From Thermogymnomonas acidicola JCM 13583 (GTDB taxonomy: Archaea; Thermoplasmatota; Thermoplasmata; Thermoplasmatales; Thermoplasmataceae), in NCBI RefSeq assembly GCF_001316105.1, contig NZ_BBCP01000007.1, forward strand, positions 1 to 64,000: DNA of 64,000 bases, in the 5' to 3' direction. A program made the translations under genes and the position numbers. Positions 7,892-18,149 of the stretch are shown here, piece after piece; position 1 is the first letter of the stretch; each line of letters starts with the position of its first letter. The notes beneath the pieces were generated by a model that did no database searches, was not told where the DNA came from, and was given only the letters and a program-made list of their open reading frames with translations.

Positions 7892-8780
7892 ATGCCCCGC
7901 ATGGGTTTCATAGGCCTCGGCAAGATGGGCATACACATAGCCTCCAGGATCAACACGAAGTTCCACCTGACCGGAGTGTACAACAGGACGCCTGAGAAGG
8001 CCATAGCCATAGACGGAGAGGCTGTCAGGGTCTTCAGAACGCCCTACGATCTCGCGTACTACTGCGACACCATCTTCGTCATGGTCTCTGACTCACAGGT
8101 GAGTGCCAGGGTGTTCGATGGCCCGGAGGGCATCCTGGGCAACCTCAGGCAGGGGGGGGCAGACTGTGGTCAACATGAGCACTGTCTCTCTGGAGGAAAC
8201 CCTTAGGGAGAGCGAGGCGTGCGCCTCGAGGGGGGGTGCAAGGTACATCGATGCCCCCCCAGTGATAGGCAGCGTGCCACAGGCCAGGGAGGGTACGCTC
8301 ACCATGGTTGCTGGTGGCGACCAGAAGGCATTCGAGGAGGTCAGGGAGGTGTGCTCCACATTCTGCTCCCGCATATTCTACCTGGGCCAGGTAGGAAACG
8401 GAATAAAGGCGAAGCTGGTGAACAACTCAGTGATGGCAATCAACATGGCAGCGGTCTGTGAGGCCCTTGCACTGGCCGAGAGGCTCGGCCTGAGCAGGAG
8501 CGAGATGCTCGATATACTGTCCAGCGGTGGTGCGGATTCAAGGGTGCTGCAGATGAAGAGGCCGTACCTCCTGGGCGAGGCCACGGAGCCGCAGTTCCTG
8601 CTCTCCCACATGCTGAAGGACAGCAGGTATGCCATGGACCTGGCGGCATCGGTGAACTGGCCCATGCCGGTCACATCTGTGTCGTCGCAGATGTACGCCT
8701 CGGCAGCTTCCATTGGCCTCGGCAACCTCGACTTCTCATCCGTCCTGAGGGCCTTCAGGATGCTGGGCGGGAAAATGTAG
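7892..8780 (+). CDS. Beta-hydroxyacid dehydrogenase (3-hydroxyisobutyrate dehydrogenase family)
   Basis: An NAD(P)-dependent dehydrogenase. The N-terminal Rossmann motif MGFIGLGKMG starts two residues after ATG 7892. Later segments are GARYIDAPPVIGSVPQAREGTL (the DAPVSG-like substrate loop with an added Pro), and GNGIKAKLVNNSV, holding the family's catalytic Lys region. The C-terminal helical domain reads to GGKM. The frame is broken at a G8 run (8152-8159). The family includes 3-hydroxyisobutyrate, tartronate semialdehyde and glyoxylate/succinic semialdehyde reductases; the sequence does not decide which. It follows the MBL gene by 28 bases and may be cotranscribed. Confidence 0.85.
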
Positions 8781-8812
8781 GACGGCTTGTGTGCATGCGG
8801 CTGTGGACTAAG

Positions 8813-8820
8813 TTTTATAT
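8813..8820 (+). promoter_or_regulatory. Box A promoter for the prepilin peptidase gene
   Basis: TTTTATAT ends 23 bases before ATG 8844, the spacing of an archaeal TATA box from a start site, implying a leaderless message. Confidence 0.55.
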
Positions 8821-8843
8821 CCTATGCATCGGCTGACCCATGC

Positions 8844-9568
8844 ATGCTCCTCCCCCCCTACCTCCTGGATCTATCTGTAACATTTGCCTTCCTCGCGTGG
8901 GGGAGCGCCTCGGATGTCAGGAGGAGGGCTGTGAACTCCTTCCTCTTCCTGCCTGTGGCCATAGCGGGCCTGGCCTACGGGGCCTACGTGCACGAACCTC
9001 TCTTCTTCCTGGTGCTGTCAGGCATATCTTTCATCCTGGCCTTCGTGAGAACGGACATCCTCCTTTACCCGGCGCTGGCAGCCTCTATGCTTGGCGTTTC
9101 CACGTACTTCGTCACAATTGAGCCACCTACGGCCTGCAGCTCCTCCTCATCTCCATTGTGCTGCTCGCCGGGTACAGGGAAGTGGTCTTCGGCATAGGCG
9201 ACATAAAGGCCATGGTATCAGCCATGATATCGCTCTCAGCCCTCCTTCCACTCACGCCGGTGATGGTGCAGGAGGGGCAGCTGCTCTCCATAGTGCCTTC
9301 AGCGATCATGCTCGTCATCAACGCCGGCCTCTCATCCATCCTCTTCTTCCCGTACCTGGCCATAAGGAACGCGGTGAGAGGAGGGCAGTTCGACTTCGCG
9401 TGGTTCCTTACGGTACCTGACGGTGAAGACCCAAGGAAGTTCAGCGAGAGGGATCTCTCCGGCAGGAGGCTCCGCATCTACAAGGTGCCATTCATAGTGC
9501 CGATACTCATCGGCTCCATTGCCACCGCCCTGTTCGGGGGGGCCTGGCCCGTGTTGCTGGTGAGGTGA
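8844..9568 (+). CDS. Prepilin/preflagellin peptidase, A24 aspartyl protease
   Basis: A membrane protease that removes class III signal peptides from archaellin or pilin precursors. Hydrophobic segments alternate through the protein. The two catalytic aspartates are visible: ASDVRRRAV after the first membrane segment and GIGDIKAM (the GxGD motif) in the second frame. The frame shifts between about 9120 and 9160. Near 240 residues it is a normal length for archaeal FlaK/TadV-like enzymes. No pilin or archaellum genes are in the window, so its substrates are encoded elsewhere. ATG 8844 is preferred because a TATA box sits 24 bases upstream. Confidence 0.8.
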
Positions 9569-9757
9569 TGGCACAGCATCCGGAGAAATGCGACTGCACA
9601 CTCAAATGGGAACACGGTGCTGCTCCTGCACGCTGTAACACCCTGGGTCCATGGACACCACCTTAGCTGCACCGCCACACCGGGCCACACGCGCATCCGA
9701 CCCCCCCATTTTTATAAGGCATGTACCGGTACACAGTGGACGAAGAGCGGCAGGGCA

Positions 9758-10916
9758 GTGGTTGCTGTTGGCACTTTCTCGTTCTTCATGAACTCGCTGG
9801 TCAGGTACTTCATCCCATCGTTACTTCCTGTCATAGAGGAGCTGGACGGCATCTCGATCGTGAAGGCCTCTCTCCTCGTCACTGCATACTGGTCAACGTA
9901 CACTGCCATGCAGATCCCATCGGGCTTCATCTCCGACCGCTTCGGCCAGGCCACCGTTAACAAGGCCTCATTCCTGGCCATGACCGCGCTATTCTCCTGC
10001 TTCCTTGCCCTTCACAGCTTTGCTGGGCTACTGGCGATCCAGCTCCTCCTGGGCGCCTCGTCTTCGCTGGTCTACATCTCCGACGTCTCTCTAATCCAGA
10101 GGGTGTCAGAACCATCCAGGCGGGCGCACGCGTCGGCATATACCAGACCGCCTTTTTTGTGGGCGCATCGGTGGCTGAGATACTCTCCGTCAGGCTCCTG
10201 GGCATATCTTTCAGGGCATCCGTGCTTGCCTTCATGCCTCTCATGCTTGCTGCCTGCATGCTGAACTTTGCCCTCCTCAGTAACCCTGAGAGGAAGGGGG
10301 GGAGGAGCAGGGGGGGCACAGTCAGGAGGGAACTGGCCTACGTTGCGGCCATCAGGTTCGCCTCTGGCTTCACCTACCTCGCTTCTCCTCACTGTTCGCA
10401 GCGTTCATCGTCTTCAGGGGAATAACTTCTGCGGACAGCACCTACAGGTTCGCATGGGTGCCAATTTTCCTGGGCATTGCAGGCTCGCCCCCCCTGGGCG
10501 GTGTGGTATCGCGTGGCATCACAAGGTACAAGTTCACCGTCGCGGTGGCGGCATCCATGGCCCTGGCACTCTCTGTTGTGGCGACTGGCCTGCTCCCCCC
10601 CGGTGCCTGGGCGCTGCTGACGGCTTCCTTGTCTGGCTTCTTCTACGGCCTCTATTCCGGGCCGTCCATGGGCCTGGCCACGGAGGTCTCAGCTGGCGAG
10701 GACGCACTGGCTCTGCCAGCGGTTTCGTGAACTTCAGCTCCCAGCTGGGCGGGAGCGTATCGCCGTTCCTGATCGGGGGCCATGGTTGCGAGCACCCACT
10801 CCTTCAGCATACCGTTCCTCACAGTCGGGACTGTATCCTTGGCCCTGCTCATCGCCGTCTACATTGCCGGTATCTCTGGCAGCCTTGGCAAGACCGGCAC
10901 CCGTGGGGTGACCTGA
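9758..10916 (+). CDS. Major facilitator superfamily transporter
   Basis: About 12 hydrophobic segments spread over several frames. Segment 1 is VVAVGTFSFFMNSLVRYF; the MFS loop 2-3 motif appears as GFISDRFGQATVNKAS (GxLaDrfGrk-like); C-terminal segments include FTVAVAASMALALSVVATGL and LLIAVYIAGISG. Frames change near 10120, 10385 and 10735, at or near G or C runs. A TTTTTATAA element at 9710-9718 is a good promoter, and GTG 9758 is the first in-frame start after it. The substrate cannot be told from the sequence. Confidence 0.75.
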
Positions 10917-10959
10917 GGGGAAAACATTTACAATTGAGTTATAGGATCGATGGGGGGGG

Positions 10960-12230
10960 ATGGTGAACGGCAGGTTCGTTGTGCACAACATATCACAGCT
11001 CGTCACCAACGAAGGGGGGGCCGGATGGGAACCGCTGAGGGGGGGTGCGGCGCAGTCTAGGCTCAGGGTCGTGAAGGGTGCGGCTATCGTGATCGATAAC
11101 GGCAGGATTTCGTCCGTCATTGACGAGGAATCAGTGGGCCGTTACGAGGGTGAGAAGATAGACGCAAGGCAGAGGGTGGTGATGCCGGGCTTCGTTGACC
11201 CCCCACACACACGTAGTCTTCGCAGGCACTAGGGAAGAGGAGTTCTACATGAAGCTGAAGGGGGGGAAGACCTACCTCGAGCTACTGCAGAGCGGTAACG
11301 GTATAAACAGGACCGTAAGGGAGACCAGGGCCGCATCCGAGGAGGAGATATACAGGCAGAGCCTCCAGCGGGTCCAGGACGCTGTGAGGTGTGGCACAAC
11401 GACTCTTGAAATCAAGACGGGCTACGGGCTTGACCTGGAGAGCGAGATGAAGATGCTCAGGGTCATGGACAGGATCGCATCCCTGGGCATAGTCAACGTC
11501 GTCAAGACGTTCCTCGGAATGCACGCTGTGCCCCCCCCTGGGATGACGGAGGATTCGTACACCGCAGAGGTAATGGGCAGGATGCTCGAGAGGTTCTCAG
11601 AAAGGGTGGACTTCGTCGATGCGTTCTGTGACAGGGGGGGGCCTTCTCGCCACAGTCCACAGACCTCTTCTTCGCAGCCTCCTCAAGGAAGGGCCTGAAG
11701 ATGAGGCTCCACGCGGACGAGATAGAGGACATAGGCTGCCTGGACCTCTGCCTGAAGTACAGGCTCCACAGCGTGGACCACCTCCTCGAGACGGGGGGAT
11801 GCGGGCCTGAAAAAGATATTGCAGGGCGGGTCTGTGGCGACACTGCTGCCCATAACGGGCTTCTCCCTGGACAGGATCAGGTTCCCCCCCGACGCCAGGA
11901 AGTTCATAGACGCCGGTATACCGGTTGCCATAGGCACGGACTGCTCACCCGTTTCGTACAACATAAGTATGCCATTCGCCATATACCTGGCGGTGAGGTT
12001 CTGTGGCATGACCGTTGAGGAGGCCATAAACGCCGCTACGGTGAACGCAGCATACTCTGGACGTCCTGGGGGGGAGGAAGGCAACCATAGAGCCGGGCAA
12101 GGACGCTGACATCCTCATACTGAATGTGGACGACTACAGGAAGATACCATACCAGTACTCCTCCAGCCTGGTCGACAGTGTCTTTGTCATGGGAGAGCCC
12201 ATAATGAGGCACGGCTATTTCTCACTGTGA
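10960..12230 (+). CDS. hutI: Imidazolonepropionase, several frame breaks
   Basis: Third step of histidine degradation: hydrolysis of 4-imidazolone-5-propionate to N-formimino-glutamate. An amidohydrolase-fold zinc or iron enzyme. VVMPGFVD is followed, after correcting a C6 run at 11199-11204 to four, by PHTHVVFAGTREEEF, the metal-binding HxH. Further motifs: CGTTTLEIKTGYGLD, TFLGMHAVPP, LHADEIEDIG, IGTDCSPVSY. Frame breaks coincide with runs at 11199-11204, 11634-11641, 11793-11798 and 12068-12074. The next two pathway enzymes' folate partners, ftcD and fchA, lie at 45240-46768; hutH and hutU are not in the window. Confidence 0.88.
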
Positions 12231-12238
12231 TTTATATA
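12231..12238 (+). promoter_or_regulatory. Box A promoter for dph2
   Basis: TTTATATA, an exact archaeal TATA consensus, ends 31 bases before the TTG start at 12270. The predicted start site near 12262 gives a leader of only a few bases. Confidence 0.65.
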
Positions 12239-12269
12239 CCATTATATCGGGGTTAGGCATTCACCCACA

Positions 12270-13292
12270 TTGATAGTAAGTGCAAGCAACGTCCAGGAAG
12301 CGATACAGAGGGCAAAGGACCTTGGAGCATCTAAGGTGCTACTCCAGCTGCCGGACGGCCTGAAGCCCAGGGCCTTCGGAATATTCTCTGAACTTTCAAA
12401 GCACTTCTCCGTGGTGATCAGTTCGCAGTCGTTCTACGGGGGGGCCTGCGATGTGGGGGGGAGCATGGACACCTACTCCAGGGTGGACTGCATAGTGCAG
12501 CTGGGCCACACTGAGATCCCGAACCTTAGGTACCCGAAGCCGATCATTTTCATAGAGCACCTGTACGAAAGGGATGCCAGGATCGAGGCATCCGCCTTCC
12601 AGATCCTCAGGTCAAGGGGGGGGTACTCCACCGTGGGCCTGGCGTTCTCTGTGCAGTACAGGCAGGTCGCAGAGGGCGTGAGGGAGGCCCTGGAGGCCTT
12701 GGGCCTCAGGGTGCTGGTCGGCGGCGTTGACGGGAGGATGAAGTACCCTGGCCAGGTGCTGGGCTGCAACTTCTCGGCCATACACAGCGTCCAGGCCATG
12801 GTGGACAGCATAGTCGTCGTGAGCACAGGCACCTTCCATGCCCTCGGTGCGCAGCTCTCCACGGAAAAGGAGGTCTTCATATACGACGTCTCCGAAGGCA
12901 GCCTCAGGAGCATGAGGGAGGAGGCGGACAGGTTCCTCAGGCAGAGGTTCGCGGCAATATCCAGGGCAGCGGGTGCCAGGAAGGTCTGCATAGTTATCGA
13001 TACAAAGATAGGTCAGTACAGGCCATCACTGGCTGCAGTGGTCGAGAGGCAGGCCAGGGAGAGTGGCAAGGAGGTCGTGACCCTGGCCACCGACGAGGCA
13101 AACCCCCCCAGGGACTACGAGAACCTGATGTGTGATGCCGTTGTCTTCACAGGCTGCCCAAGGGTGCCCATAGACGATGGCGGGAAGTTCAGCATGCCTG
13201 TGCTCACGCCGCAGGAGTTCCAGATGGCCCTGGGGGGGATAAAGAAAGGGCGGTACGTCCTGGACGAGATCGTGGCCGTCGATACTCAGTGA
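12270..13292 (+). CDS. dph2: Diphthamide biosynthesis enzyme Dph2
   Basis: A [4Fe-4S] enzyme that cleaves S-adenosylmethionine to a 3-amino-3-carboxypropyl radical and modifies a histidine of elongation factor 2. The frame is unbroken (340 residues, TTG start). The three cluster cysteines are seen in GGACDVGG, LGCNFSA and FTGCPRVPIDD. The first motif normally reads YGACD; here FYGGACD has an added Gly from a G7 run at 12438-12444. Other parts (LLQLPDGLKP, VQLGHTEIPNLRYP, VSTGTFHALG) fit the family. Its stop overlaps that of the convergent copA gene (TCAGTGA). Confidence 0.92.
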   Translation: MIVSASNVQEAIQRAKDLGASKVLLQLPDGLKPRAFGIFSELSKHFSVVISSQSFYGGACDVGGSMDTYSRVDCIVQLGHTEIPNLRYPKPIIFIEHLYERDARIEASAFQILRSRGGYSTVGLAFSVQYRQVAEGVREALEALGLRVLVGGVDGRMKYPGQVLGCNFSAIHSVQAMVDSIVVVSTGTFHALGAQLSTEKEVFIYDVSEGSLRSMREEADRFLRQRFAAISRAAGARKVCIVIDTKIGQYRPSLAAVVERQARESGKEVVTLATDEANPPRDYENLMCDAVVFTGCPRVPIDDGGKFSMPVLTPQEFQMALGGIKKGRYVLDEIVAVDTQ

Positions 13293-15363
13293 GCGGGAGA
13301 TGCCTTGTAGAGGGGGGGCCTGGGGGGGTGAGCTATCCTCGACCTGAGGCGCAGTGTGTTGAGCACAACCGAGGTGGAGCTCATGCCCATGGCCAGGGCG
13401 GAGAACATGGGCAGGTAACCGTAGACACCGAGGCCCAGCAGCGGGACAAGTGCACCGGCTGCCACTGGCACAAGGATGCTGTTGTATACGATGGCCCAGG
13501 CCAGGTTCTGGCGGACCTTCCTGAGCGTGCTCTCCGCTATATCGAATATCTCCACGATGCCCCCCCTAAGGTCACCGTTCATGATCACGATGTCGCCCAG
13601 TTCAGCCATCGACCTGTCCCTGCCACCGATGACTATGCCGACGTCGGAAACGCTTACTGCCACCGCATCGTTCACGCCGTCGCCAACGAAGGCCACGTAT
13701 TCGCCGGACTGCTGCATCTCCTTTACGATCCTTTCCTTTTCCTCAGGTCCGGCCGAGTGGTGGACGTCCCCTATGCCAAGGTAAGATGCGACCGCTTCAG
13801 CACGGTCACCCCTGTCGCCTGTTACCATGGATATGGATATGCCCCTCTCCCTGAGCATCTGTATGGCCCTGGCAGCGCTCTCCCTGACCCTGTACTCTAT
13901 GCTGAACCTCCCGGCAACCCTTCCGTCGATCTTCAATACAGTGTCCCCGCCTTCCCTGCCGACAAACACATCATGGCCCCTCACCGTTGCACGTGCGCCC
14001 AGGCCAGGCTCTTCCCTGAATGAACTTGCGGGATAGACTCTTGCACCGTTTGACCTGGCAAACCTGCAGAGTGCCCTCGCCACCGGGTGCCGTGAAAGAG
14101 ATTCCACGCTGTAGAGCACATCGAGGCATCCGGAAAGCCATCAGCGATATGGTAAGATGAAACAGTGCCCTCCTCCTCTGTGAGGGTGCCCGTCTTGTCG
14201 AATACCACCCTGGTCACCTTCCTGGCCCTGTCCAGTGCCCCCCCGGGGTTCCTTATGAGTATGCCCCCCCTCCTGTAAGATGCAGATGAGGCTATCAGGA
14301 AGCTGATCGGGCCCGCGAGGCCTATGGCGCACGGGCATGCTATGACGAGGACAGAGACAGCCGCAAGCACCGCATACTGCAGTGCGTAGGCATCAGTGCC
14401 AAGCCTCAGGAACCAGAAGGCAAAGGAGAAGGCGGCCACAGCAAGGATCACCGGCACGAAGACCGAGGAGAAGATGTCCGCGACCCTCTGCATCCTGACC
14501 CTCCCCCCCATGCTTGCCCTCCTGACGGCCTCGTAGACCCTCATCAGGGTGCTGTCCGCAGGCCCCCCCCTCTCAAGCCTGACTGATGCCCCCCCGCCTG
14601 TCAACACGACGGAGCCAGAGAAGACATGGTCGCCCTGTGATAGCGTGACAGGTTCCTGCTCACCAGTTATGTTCGAGGCGTCGACATCCATGCTCCCATC
14701 AACGACCTCCCCCCCGTCCGCGGGCACGGTGTCTCCCCCCCGGGCCAGGATTATAATGTCTCCGGGCACCAGTGTATCCCTGGGCACCTCGACAACTCTC
14801 CCATCAACGATCTTCTTCGCTGTTTCGGGCAACGACTTGATCAGGGCCTCCGCATCCCTCTGGGCCCTTTCCTTGGCCTTCTGCTCCACGTAGCTCCCCC
14901 CCGTCAGTATTAGCGCTATGATCGCTGTGGAGGCATCGAAGTAGACGCCAGAATAGTGGAGGAAGCTGTGGAAGATCGTTACAGCTGTTGAAAAGGCAAA
15001 GGCAGTGGTTGAGCCGAGGGCAACGAGGAGGTCCATGTTGGCCATCCTCGATGATATGGAGGAGTATGCCCCCCCGCGGTAGAACTCTAGGCCGGAGTAG
15101 AACTGTACAGGCGCGGAGAGGGCAAGCAGTACATAGTCCCTGAAATGGAAATGGGTGAGGTATGTTATGGATATCACAGGCACGGCAAGTGCCCAGGCAA
15201 GCACCAGACGCCTCTTGACAGATGCAACCTGCCTCTCCGGGGGGGACGTGAACTGTTCCATGCACCCCCCCTTACTGCAGAAGTAGTACCTCTGCCCGCC
15301 CCTGTCCACGTGTAGCGGCGAATCCTCCGGCACGAACATGCCACAGACAGGGTCCGTGGGCAT
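13286..15363 (-). CDS. copA: Copper-transporting P1B-type ATPase
   Basis: Exports Cu+ (or Ag+) across the membrane. The N terminus has a YHS/TRASH metal-binding domain, DPVCGMFV then YYFCSKGGCMEQF; the second G of GGC comes from a C7 run (15265-15271). The membrane part carries the transport motif CPCAIGLAGP, the phosphorylation site DKTGTLTEEEG, the actuator TGEQEPV, and the hinge GDGVNDAVAVSVSDVG. The frame shifts near 14120. Expected length near 690 residues. The gene follows the small copM-like gene, whose corrected stop lies 3 bases upstream, and is divergent from copT. Confidence 0.9.
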
Positions 15364-15366
15364 GTG

Positions 15367-15518
15367 TCACCTCACGTACTTCAGGGGGGGTTTGCGTCAA
15401 ACTGCTCCTTGCAGTGCCCGCAGCAGAAGTAGTACTTCTTCCCCCCGTACTCGCTCGTGTAAGGGGGGGTGTCCTCACCCACCTTCATGCCGCACACCAC
15501 ATCCTCGTACTTCTTCAT
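15367..15518 (-). CDS. copM: Small YHS/TRASH-domain metallochaperone (CopM-like)
   Basis: About 50 residues: MKKYEDVVCGMKVGEDTP then KKYYFCCGHCKEQFD. The CGM and CCGHC cysteines match the small copper-binding TRASH/YHS proteins encoded with copA and copT in Sulfolobales. As sequenced the frame ends early at a C7 run (minus strand, 15384-15390); with five C it would read DANPLKYVR and stop at 15367, 3 bases before the copA ATG. It probably passes copper to CopA or buffers it. The same domain begins CopA, so the operon carries it twice. Confidence 0.8.
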
Positions 15519-15566
15519 ATGCCGTGCATCACGTGGGGGGGTTACATTACCATGACTCGATCAGAA

Positions 15567-15576
15567 TGTATATTAC
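15567..15576 (+). promoter_or_regulatory. Box A promoter for copT in the copT-copM divergent region
   Basis: TGTATATTAC ends 21 bases before ATG 15598, giving a leaderless copT message. The 79-base gap 15519-15597 must also hold the copM-copA promoter on the other strand, so regulator binding here could control both. Confidence 0.5.
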
Positions 15577-15597
15577 ACACAGTATGATTGTGACACC

Positions 15598-16118
15598 ATG
15601 GTGAGCGATAGGGCAGACATCGAGAGCATGATGATCACACTTCTACAGAGGGACGCACGGATGAGCCTCACTGATCTCTCGGAGAGGCTGGGCGTGACCA
15701 GGGTCACCGCATCGAAGGTCCTCAGGTCTCTACTTGAAAGGGGCGTATTAGGAGGTTTACTGTGATCACCGACATGGACGAGGGCGACATGGTGCTCCTT
15801 AGGACCAGGGATCCAGAGAGCGTTCCAGATTCTTGCGTGGTGGAGCGCCTGGATCTGCTGGGTGAGGAGAGCCTGGTACTGATCAGGCCTGAGTGCCTCA
15901 GGGAGCTGAGCGGCCAGGGCCATCTGGCCATAGAATATGTGAAGAAGAGATACGTGTATTCCTTCTCGCCTGTAAGGGGTGTGAAGTGTGACTACTGCGG
16001 GAAGTTCATAGATGGAAAGCCCATAGAGGTGGAGTTCATGGGCAGGACGCTCTACGCGTGCTGCACGAACTGCGAAAGGGACCTGAGGAGGAGGGTGGAG
16101 GGCGTGGAGGTCAGATGA
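15598..16118 (+). CDS. copT: CopT-like copper-responsive regulator, HTH plus TRASH
   Basis: Residues 1-55 form an Lrp/MarR-like helix-turn-helix (MSLTDLSERLGVTRVTASKVLRSLLERG). After one frame break near 15747 (one missing base, no long run) the second frame continues RRFTVITDMDEGDMVLL and ends with a TRASH zinc/copper-binding domain: KCDYCGKF and then YACCTNCERDL. This HTH-TRASH layout is that of CopT, which in Sulfolobales controls copM-copA in response to copper. Divergent placement next to copM-copA supports that role. Its end overlaps the convergent methylthiotransferase gene by 8 bases. Confidence 0.85.
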
Positions 16119-17336
16119 CCCTCCCGACCAGGTAGGTCTCTGTGCTGTCCACGACCTCTACCTGTGCCTCGCCGTAAAGTGGATACTCTCCGGGCACGAC
16201 GACGGGCCTGTAGGCACTGTCCCTGCCAACCGTGGTGCCCTGCTTCCCCCCCCTCTCTGCGAAGATTATGGCCTCCGTCCTTCCAACCAGAGAAGCCATC
16301 TTCCTGGCCGAGATCTCCCTGTGCAGTTCCGTCAGCGCCCTGCTCCACCTGCCCATCACGTTGGATGGTGGCGTTTTCGACCCGAAGTCCTTCGTGAAGG
16401 GCCTGGGTGAGAACCTCGTTATGTTGATTATCTCCGGCTCTGTCCTCTCTATGAGCCTCACTGTGTTCTCGAAGCTCTCCTCATCGTCGCTGTGGTAGCC
16501 GCATATTATGTCTGTCGAAAGTGTGGAATCAGGGAACCTCTCCCTGAACATCCTGACGATCCTCTCGAAGTCCGAGACCGTGTATTCCCTGTTCATGTCC
16601 CTCAGAACCCTGTCATCGCCGCTCTGCACAGGCAGGTGGAGGAACCTGAAGACCTCGGGTCTGAATAGGTGCGGAACAGTTCCTCCGCAATCTCCCCCCC
16701 GGCGTTCTTGGGCTCCATCATGCCCACGCGGAGCCTGAAGTCCTTCGGTATCCTGAGAATTGCGGCGACCAGTTCGGGGAGCCTGTGGCCGGTATCCTTT
16801 CCGTAGGCGGCCGTGTCCAGGCTGGTCAGCCTTATCTCCCTGATCCCCCCCCTCTCCAGCTGCATCTCCACCTGCTTCACTATCTTCTCCACAGGCCTTG
16901 AGAGGAGCTTTCCCCCCCTGGAGACCCTGGATATGCAGTAGCTGCAGCTCCCGGTGCACCCCCCCTGGTTTATGGGTATCCCCCCCTCAAAGATGGACGC
17001 CTCCCTTATCTCCACGTCGTCAAGGTAACCTGTGTAGAGTGACCTGGCCTCCCTGGGCTTCAAGACTTCAACAGCCCCCCCACCCTCGAGCTGGCCCGCT
17101 GACACTGCGGGGGAGGCATCCTGTGACCTTTACCCTGACCTTACTGCTCAGCTCTTCTATGCGCCTGAGCATCTTCTCCTCCGTGTGCCTTATGACCACA
17201 CACGTGCCTATTACGCCTATATCCGCTTCCTCCGGCCTCTGGACCAGCTCGGCACCCTCTGAGAGCAGCCTGTTCACATAGAGCCCGGTCTCGGCCTGTT
17301 GAGGGTGCAGCCGTAGGATTCCACGTAGATTCGCAT
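16111..17336 (-). CDS. Archaeal tRNA methylthiotransferase (MiaB/CDKAL1 type)
   Basis: A radical SAM enzyme that adds a methylthio group to t6A at tRNA position 37. N-terminal UPF0004 domain: MRIYVESYGCTLNR and later GVIGTCVV and KVTGCLP, supplying three cluster cysteines. The radical SAM motif is CTGSCSYC, preceded by INQGG where a C7 run (16959-16965) adds one Gly. Then REIRLTSLDTAAYG, and a C-terminal TRAM domain ending VVDSTETYLVGRVI. Frame breaks occur near 17320 (a missing base outside a long run), 17105 and 16640. Length near 405 residues fits the archaeal subgroup. Confidence 0.88.
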
Positions 17337-17423
17337 CCTACTGAGGATGCCAAGCACCTTATAAAGTGCCATGGCAGGTGGATGGGGAGCGAAGGTTAGA
17401 TAAGATATAGCGATACATCCAGC

Positions 17424-17963
17424 ATGGAGGGGGGGAGTGAGGTAAAGGAGGACTACCTCGAGGGCTACAGCTGCGACATTGCGCTGAGGTGGGCGAAGCT
17501 GAACCCCCCCTCACTTCTGCCGGTGGACGAGCTTGACAAGGAGATCATATGCCTCTTGAGGTACAACGCGAGGATGTCAAACGCCGAGCTCGCAAAGACG
17601 CTGCGCACCAGCGAGGCAACGGTCAGGAGGAGGATATCGGCCCTGGTGGAGAAGGGCATCATAATAGGTTTCTCCGCCCTGGTGAACCTAAGGGCTGTGG
17701 AGAACAGCATAAAGGTCTATATGAAAATAAGGGTGAGGCAGGAGAATATGGACGAGCTTGCGCGTAAGCTCCTGCTGAACTCAAGCATACTGAGCCTCTA
17801 CAGGACAAGGGAGAACGGAATCCTCATACTCGAGGCCCTCTTCCTGAACATAGAGAGCCTCCAGGAGTTCGAGGACTCCCTCAAGAGGATGGACGGCGTG
17901 GAGGGATTCGAGACCGATATGGTGACCAAGGCCTACAGGAAAAACCCGTGGGTCGGCATATAG
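17424..17963 (+). CDS. Lrp/AsnC-family transcription regulator
   Basis: 179 residues in one frame. An N-terminal extension of about 35 residues precedes the AsnC-type helix-turn-helix LDKEIICLLRYNARMSNAELAKTL with recognition helix SEATVRRRISALVEKG. The C-terminal half (SIKVYMKIRVRQENMDELARKL, LFLNIESLQEFEDSL) has the alternating strands of the ligand-binding/oligomer (RAM) domain. It stands alone on the plus strand, divergent from the methylthiotransferase and convergent with aspartase; its effector is unknown. Confidence 0.85.
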   Translation: MEGGSEVKEDYLEGYSCDIALRWAKLNPPSLLPVDELDKEIICLLRYNARMSNAELAKTLRTSEATVRRRISALVEKGIIIGFSALVNLRAVENSIKVYMKIRVRQENMDELARKLLLNSSILSLYRTRENGILILEALFLNIESLQEFEDSLKRMDGVEGFETDMVTKAYRKNPWVGI

Positions 17964-18058
17964 GGGGGGACCTGAGGAGGCCACTGAGGGGGGGCAACCT
18001 ACATTTTTCTGCGCTCCTGGGCCGGTGGCAGTCCCAGTAACTAAGGCAGGAAAGGATA

Positions 18059-18126
18059 TGCCTCAACATTATGAGGCCCTCTCCGGCCATTAAAAATCAG
18101 GGCTGCTCCGGCATGTCTCCGGAGCA
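18059..18126. terminator. Two hairpins in a convergent gap
   Basis: Between the Lrp gene and aspartase, GCCTCA (18060-18065) pairs with TGAGGC (18072-18077), and TGCTCCGG (18104-18111) pairs with CCGGAGCA (18119-18126) around a 7-base loop. Placement in a convergent gap suggests a role in ending transcription on both strands. Archaeal termination does not generally need hairpins, so this is tentative. The rest of 17964-18149 shows no gene. Confidence 0.3.
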
Positions 18127-18149
18127 CAGGGACAGAAATGATGTGGTGG

